Origin: Hymenobacter properus
Lineage (GTDB): Bacteria > Bacteroidota > Bacteroidia > Cytophagales > Hymenobacteraceae
Length of the DNA stretch: 64,000 nt
Direction of reading: 5' to 3'
NCBI RefSeq assembly: GCF_015694735.1
Contig: NZ_JADQDP010000006.1
Coordinates: 108,167-172,166, forward strand
Under the pieces are notes generated by a model. It did no database searches. It had not been told where the DNA came from and saw only the letters and a program-made list of their open reading frames with translations. The translations under genes were made by a program, and so were the position numbers. Below, piece after piece: positions 60,799 through 64,000 of the stretch; position 1 is the first letter of the stretch; each line of letters opens with the position of its first letter.

Positions 60799-62157
60799 TT
60801 ACCGCCCCACCACCGGCAGCACGGCCACGCTCTCGTGCCCGGCGGCATCAATGCTGGCCACGCCGAAAATAAAGTTGTCCTTGCTGATGGGCAGGTCGGC
60901 CGTGAGGCCCGCCACCGGGTAGCGCTGCTGCCACTGCGGCGCGCTGGTTTCGCGCACCAGCACCACGTAGCCGCTGGGCTTGGGGCCGGCGGCAGGAGCC
61001 TGCCAGCGCAGCTCGGTGCGGTTGGTGAGGTTGGCGGTGAGGACTTCGACCTTGGCCGGCGCGGCGGGCGCTTTGGCCAGCGCGGCCATGGTGGCGAGGT
61101 TGATGCCGGCGTTGCGGCGCAGGTAGGCATAGTCCACACCCTCGGGCAGGTCGCCGTAGGCGCGGCCTTTTTCGGTGCGCAGGTCCTGGTGCTGGTGGGT
61201 GAAGTCCTCGTTCATCTCGGTGAAGCGCACCGCCGCAAAGCCTTGCTGGTTGAAAGGTGTGTGGTCGCCGCCGCGCAGGAAACGGTCGGGGCGGTACTCC
61301 AGCGCCACCTTGTGGCCGCGCCCATAGAGCTGGGCCGTGCGCTGAATGAAGCGGGCCAACTGGCGGCTGGGCGCATCGTTCTCGGAGCTGAGCTGGCGGC
61401 GGATTTTGGCTTGCTCGGCCGTTTCGTTGGCCGGTACGCCTTCGCTGAATACCCGCACCTGCGTGGCGTCGTTTATCTCGGGGTCGAAGCCGTGCGAGTT
61501 GCCCACGATGTCGTTGTTGAGCATGGCCACCAGGTTCCAGCCTTCCTTCTTGGCGCGCTCGGCCAGGTGGCCCGAGCCGTAGAGGCCCTGCTCTTCGCCC
61601 TGCACAGCTACAAACTTGAGCGTGCACGGAAACTTCTGGCCGGCCAGCACGCGGGCCAGCTCCATCACCAGCACCGTGCCCGAGCCGTCGTCGTTGGCGC
61701 CGGGCGCGTCGGCCGTGGCGTTCATCACGTCGCTCACCCGCGAGTCGATGTGCCCGCTCACCAGGATGACGCGGGTATCTGTTGGGTCGGTGCCGGGCAG
61801 GGTGGCCAGCACGTTGGCCATCAGCACCGGTTTATTGATGCGGCGGCCGTCGGGCTTCACCGTGAAGGTGTCCATCTCCACGGTCATGCGCCCGCCGCCG
61901 GCTTTGCTGTATTTCAGGAATTCATCGCGCACCCAGTTGCGGGCCGCGCCAATGCCGCGCGTGGGGCTCTGCGTGTCGCTCAGCGTGTGGCGCGTGCCGA
62001 AAGAAACCAGCTTGCGAATGTCGGCCTCCAGGTTTTTAGCCGAAATCTCATCCACCAGCTTTTGAATGGCGGGGTCGGCGGGGGGCAGGAGCGGGGCGGG
62101 CTTTTGGGCGAAGGCAGCAAAGGGCGCGAGGGCCAGAAGGGCGACGACGAGTTTCAT
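60799..62157 (-). CDS. M28-family zinc peptidase, secreted
   Basis: This 452-residue exported metallopeptidase has a signal peptide (LVVALLALAPFAAFAQ). Two-zinc ligands of M28 are visible: H137 (VSGHIDSR), D156/D157 region (APGANDDGSG), E188-E189 (VQGEEQGLYGSGH), a later Asp (MLNNDIVGN) and the final His (GGDHTPFNQQGF). A fibronectin-like C-terminal domain (about 370-452) follows. ATG 62157 is preferred; the frame continues upstream through the palindromic repeat. It probably trims peptides in the periplasm or outside the cell. Confidence 0.92.
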   Translation of the reverse strand: MKLVVALLALAPFAAFAQKPAPLLPPADPAIQKLVDEISAKNLEADIRKLVSFGTRHTLSDTQSPTRGIGAARNWVRDEFLKYSKAGGGRMTVEMDTFTVKPDGRRINKPVLMANVLATLPGTDPTDTRVILVSGHIDSRVSDVMNATADAPGANDDGSGTVLVMELARVLAGQKFPCTLKFVAVQGEEQGLYGSGHLAERAKKEGWNLVAMLNNDIVGNSHGFDPEINDATQVRVFSEGVPANETAEQAKIRRQLSSENDAPSRQLARFIQRTAQLYGRGHKVALEYRPDRFLRGGDHTPFNQQGFAAVRFTEMNEDFTHQHQDLRTEKGRAYGDLPEGVDYAYLRRNAGINLATMAALAKAPAAPAKVEVLTANLTNRTELRWQAPAAGPKPSGYVVLVRETSAPQWQQRYPVAGLTADLPISKDNFIFGVASIDAAGHESVAVLPVVGR

Positions 62158-62199
62158 GAATGGAAGGTAGGCTAAAGGGGGTGAAAGAATAAAAAGAAC

Positions 62200-62292
62200 G
62201 TCATGCAGAGCGTGGCGAAGCATCTCGCTCGCGTGGTTCCAACAGTAATAGTTACTGCTGCACGCGAGATGCTTCGCTGCGCTCTGCATGAC
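62200..62292. repeat. Palindromic intergenic repeat (GTCATGCAGAGC variant)
   Basis: Arms GTCATGCAGAGCGTGGCGAA and TTCGCTGCGCTCTGCATGAC, nearly perfectly complementary, around an AT-rich centre. Confidence 0.87.
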
Positions 62293-62326
62293 GTTACTAG
62301 AAAGCCATGCCGAAGCAGCCTATTGC

Positions 62327-63277
62327 TTAGCCCTTCTGATAAAACGGCTCAACCGTGCGGAAATACGGGTTCACACCTTCTTCCGAGTTCATATCCAGCA
62401 GCATCAAATCCACGAACTGGTACACATCGGTTTTGCCCTCGAGCACGGGGCCGAGTTCCTGCATGAAGCTGGGGTCGGGGTTCTGGCTGATGAAGGCCAG
62501 CAGCAGGCGCGGCACGTCGGGGTTGTTGGCGAGCTGCATCTGGGCCAGGTAAGCGGCTTCGATGTGGGGCTGGGCGGCGGCCCAGGCGGCCACGCCGTCG
62601 GCAATGGCCTGCGGGTACTCGGCTGGCTGGCTGAGCATTACCTGCGCGTCGCCGCCTGCAGGCGAGAGCGGGCCCGTAAGCTGGCCGTTGAGCAGGGCTG
62701 CCAACTCCTCCTTGGGCAGGAGCTTGCCGGCGGGCGAGAAAGGGTTCAGCACGCAGTCCTGGCCCTGAATCATCTGGAAAAACGCGTGGCCGGGGATGCG
62801 CACGTAAGGCACCGGACCGTTATCAACGCCGCCATCGGTGAGGCGTGCCGTCGAGCTGAAGATGGGCAGCTTGCCGTCGTTCAGCACCTGCAGCTGGATT
62901 TCCTGGCCTTCGCTGAGGGTTACCTCGCCGGGCTCAATGCCTTCCATCGGGGCCAGAATCATCAGAATTTCTTCCTGCAACAGCGCCTGGTAGAAGGCCG
63001 GACGGGCCTGCTCGTCGGTAGCGGCCAGCAGCAGGAGTTGCTCCAGCACGTTTTCGGGCTCGAAGGGCAGGGGCTGGGGCTCCGGAATCTGGTACACGGG
63101 CGGGGCGGGCGCGGCGGGCTCGGGCGGGGCCACGTACTTGGAGCCCTGGTAGCGAGGGCCGCTGCTGGGCTTATCGGCCGGCGTAGCGGCTGGGGCAGCG
63201 TTCGGGGTGGCGGGGGCGGGAGTGGGGGTAGCCGGGGTTTCGGCAGGTTTATTTTTCAGGAAGTCAAACAGGCCCAT
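62327..63277 (-). CDS. SseB-like protein
   Basis: This 316-residue cytoplasmic protein has an N-terminal Pro/Ala-rich linker (about 10-75), then the SseB N-terminal domain (PENVLEQLLLLAATDEQARPAFYQALLQEEI, then VPYVRIPGHAFFQMIQGQDCVLNPFSPAGKLLPKEELAALL) and the SseB C-terminal domain (AYLAQMQLANNPDVPRLLLAF). SseB is named for enhanced serine sensitivity in E. coli; its mechanism is unclear. It stands alone between repeats. Confidence 0.85.
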   Translation of the reverse strand: MGLFDFLKNKPAETPATPTPAPATPNAAPAATPADKPSSGPRYQGSKYVAPPEPAAPAPPVYQIPEPQPLPFEPENVLEQLLLLAATDEQARPAFYQALLQEEILMILAPMEGIEPGEVTLSEGQEIQLQVLNDGKLPIFSSTARLTDGGVDNGPVPYVRIPGHAFFQMIQGQDCVLNPFSPAGKLLPKEELAALLNGQLTGPLSPAGGDAQVMLSQPAEYPQAIADGVAAWAAAQPHIEAAYLAQMQLANNPDVPRLLLAFISQNPDPSFMQELGPVLEGKTDVYQFVDLMLLDMNSEEGVNPYFRTVEPFYQKG

Positions 63278-63381
63278 AATCGAATAAGCAAGCAGGTGAA
63301 TTGGAAGCGCAATCTACGTCTAAAAACGGGTTTTGAGCGGGTAAAATGTGGGGGAGGAGCAGGACAAAAAGCAGAAGGACG

Positions 63382-63478
63382 GTCATGCCGAGCGCAGCCG
63401 AGGCCGCTCGCGTGGGGTAGTAGACCTGCTGATTGGATTACTACCTCACGCGAGCGGCCTCGGCTGCGCTCGGCATAG
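63382..63478. repeat. Palindromic intergenic repeat (GTCATGCCGAGC variant)
   Basis: Arms GTCATGCCGAGCGCAGCCGA and the inverse TCGGCTGCGCTCGGCATAGC, plus inner CGCTCGCGTG/CACGCGAGCG. Confidence 0.87.
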
Positions 63479-63495
63479 CGTTCATTACTACTTCC

Positions 63496-63894
63496 TCACG
63501 GACACTTGTCCAGCTGCGCTTGCACGTCGCGGATGGTGCGCGGGGCCGCCTCGTTGCCCCAGTGGCTTTCCACGTAGTTCAGCAGGTTGGTGAGCTGGGC
63601 CGGGCTCAGGCTTGGGTTGCCGGGCATGATGTTGTGGTAGCCCACGCCATTCACCACAATCACCTCGTTCTGCCCGTGGCGCAGCAGGCAGGGCAGCTCG
63701 GCGCGGTGGTCGGCGAGGTAGTCGGAGCCGGCCAGGGGCGGAATCAGGCGGGCCAGGCCCTGGCCCTTGTCGCCGTGGCAGGAGGCGCAGTGCTGTGCAT
63801 AGAGGCGCTGCCCCTGGTGGCGGTTGTTGCTGAAGCAGCTAGGCAGGGCAAGCAGAAGCAAAGCTGCGAGCGGGACGTAAAAGCGGGAAGCCAT
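63496..63894 (-). CDS. Cytochrome c lipoprotein
   Basis: This 132-residue mono-heme cytochrome c has a lipoprotein signal (LLLLALPSC, lipidated C20). The heme motif CASCH (C36, C39, H40) is followed by the axial methionine in NIMPGNP (M90) and the C-terminal helix (LTNLLNYVESHWGN). It is probably an outer- or periplasmic-membrane electron carrier; no oxidase gene is adjacent. ATG 63894 is preferred over upstream codons that run toward the terminal repeat. Confidence 0.9.
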   Translation of the reverse strand: MASRFYVPLAALLLLALPSCFSNNRHQGQRLYAQHCASCHGDKGQGLARLIPPLAGSDYLADHRAELPCLLRHGQNEVIVVNGVGYHNIMPGNPSLSPAQLTNLLNYVESHWGNEAAPRTIRDVQAQLDKCP

Positions 63895-63943
63895 GGGTGA
63901 AAAAACGGTCAGCGAGGTTGTCACGCAATTAATGAAACCGTCT

Positions 63944-64000
63944 GTCATCCTGAGCGCCGCGAAGGACCTTCTCCCGTTAGGCTTTCTGACGGGAGAAGGT
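63944..64000. repeat. Palindromic repeat truncated by the window end
   Basis: GTCATCCTGAGCGCCGCGAA with GAAGGACCTTCTCCCG and the inverse CGGGAGAAGGT at the edge; the same subfamily as 36754-36838. Confidence 0.8.

Noticed and set aside
60759..61139. N-terminal extension of the hypothetical gene at 59916
   Set aside because: It overlaps the M28 peptidase gene in another frame and has no signal peptide; ATG 60758 gives one.

Overview
The window is GC-rich chromosomal DNA from a Bacteroidota bacterium, most likely a Hymenobacter-like member of the Cytophagales. The support is several secreted proteins with type IX secretion (T9SS) C-terminal sorting domains, Bacteroidota-type -7 promoter motifs (TAnnTTTG) just upstream of genes, few Shine-Dalgarno sequences, a GldJ/SUMF1-like protein, GEVED-domain surface proteins and many intergenic palindromic repeats. 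The genus is an inference; no rRNA is present.

Layout. 1-6064: a plus-strand pyrimidine-reductive-catabolism cluster (class III aminotransferase, dihydropyrimidinase, beta-ureidopropionase-like amidase, PreT, PreA). 6197-9490: secreted and envelope proteins and PurU. 9495-15608: XdhC, two AraC regulators each followed by an NAD(P)-binding oxidoreductase, and a small AT-rich HEPN-like gene. 15708-21781: a minus-strand tripartite RND efflux system. 22328-26208: a three-subunit molybdenum hydroxylase of the PaoABC type; XdhC is its probable maturation factor. 26672-31953: a small membrane protein, a two-component system, and a SulP transporter followed by beta-carbonic anhydrase. 32051-36704: an M1 aminopeptidase divergent from a TonB-dependent receptor. 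36901-39543: the most interesting locus. 39696-49057: an APC permease, a small stress protein, a SUMF1-domain protein and a 1891-residue GEVED/T9SS surface protein. 49302-55320: YjbQ, topoisomerase III, and a pair of envelope proteins, one of which looks like an Lgt-type membrane domain fused to a beta-barrel. 55497-64000: an SDR/DUF2867 protein, a T9SS protein, a slipin, an M28 peptidase, an SseB-like protein and a cytochrome c lipoprotein.

The candidate new system is at 36901-39543. A SAM-I-like riboswitch is followed by a short ORF ending in six consecutive cysteine codons, then a structured leader, an ATP-grasp ligase gene, a branched terminator-like element, and an SsuD/YxeK-like LLM flavin monooxygenase gene. 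Together this looks like a sulfur-scavenging operon controlled by both SAM and cysteine supply. The regulation and the substrate are inferred; the sequence elements are directly visible.

A second theme is the dispersed palindromic repeats. There are about a dozen copies of one family (arms beginning GTCATGC or GTCATCC), plus rarer families, several of them inside operons. Arm sequences differ between copies while staying self-complementary.
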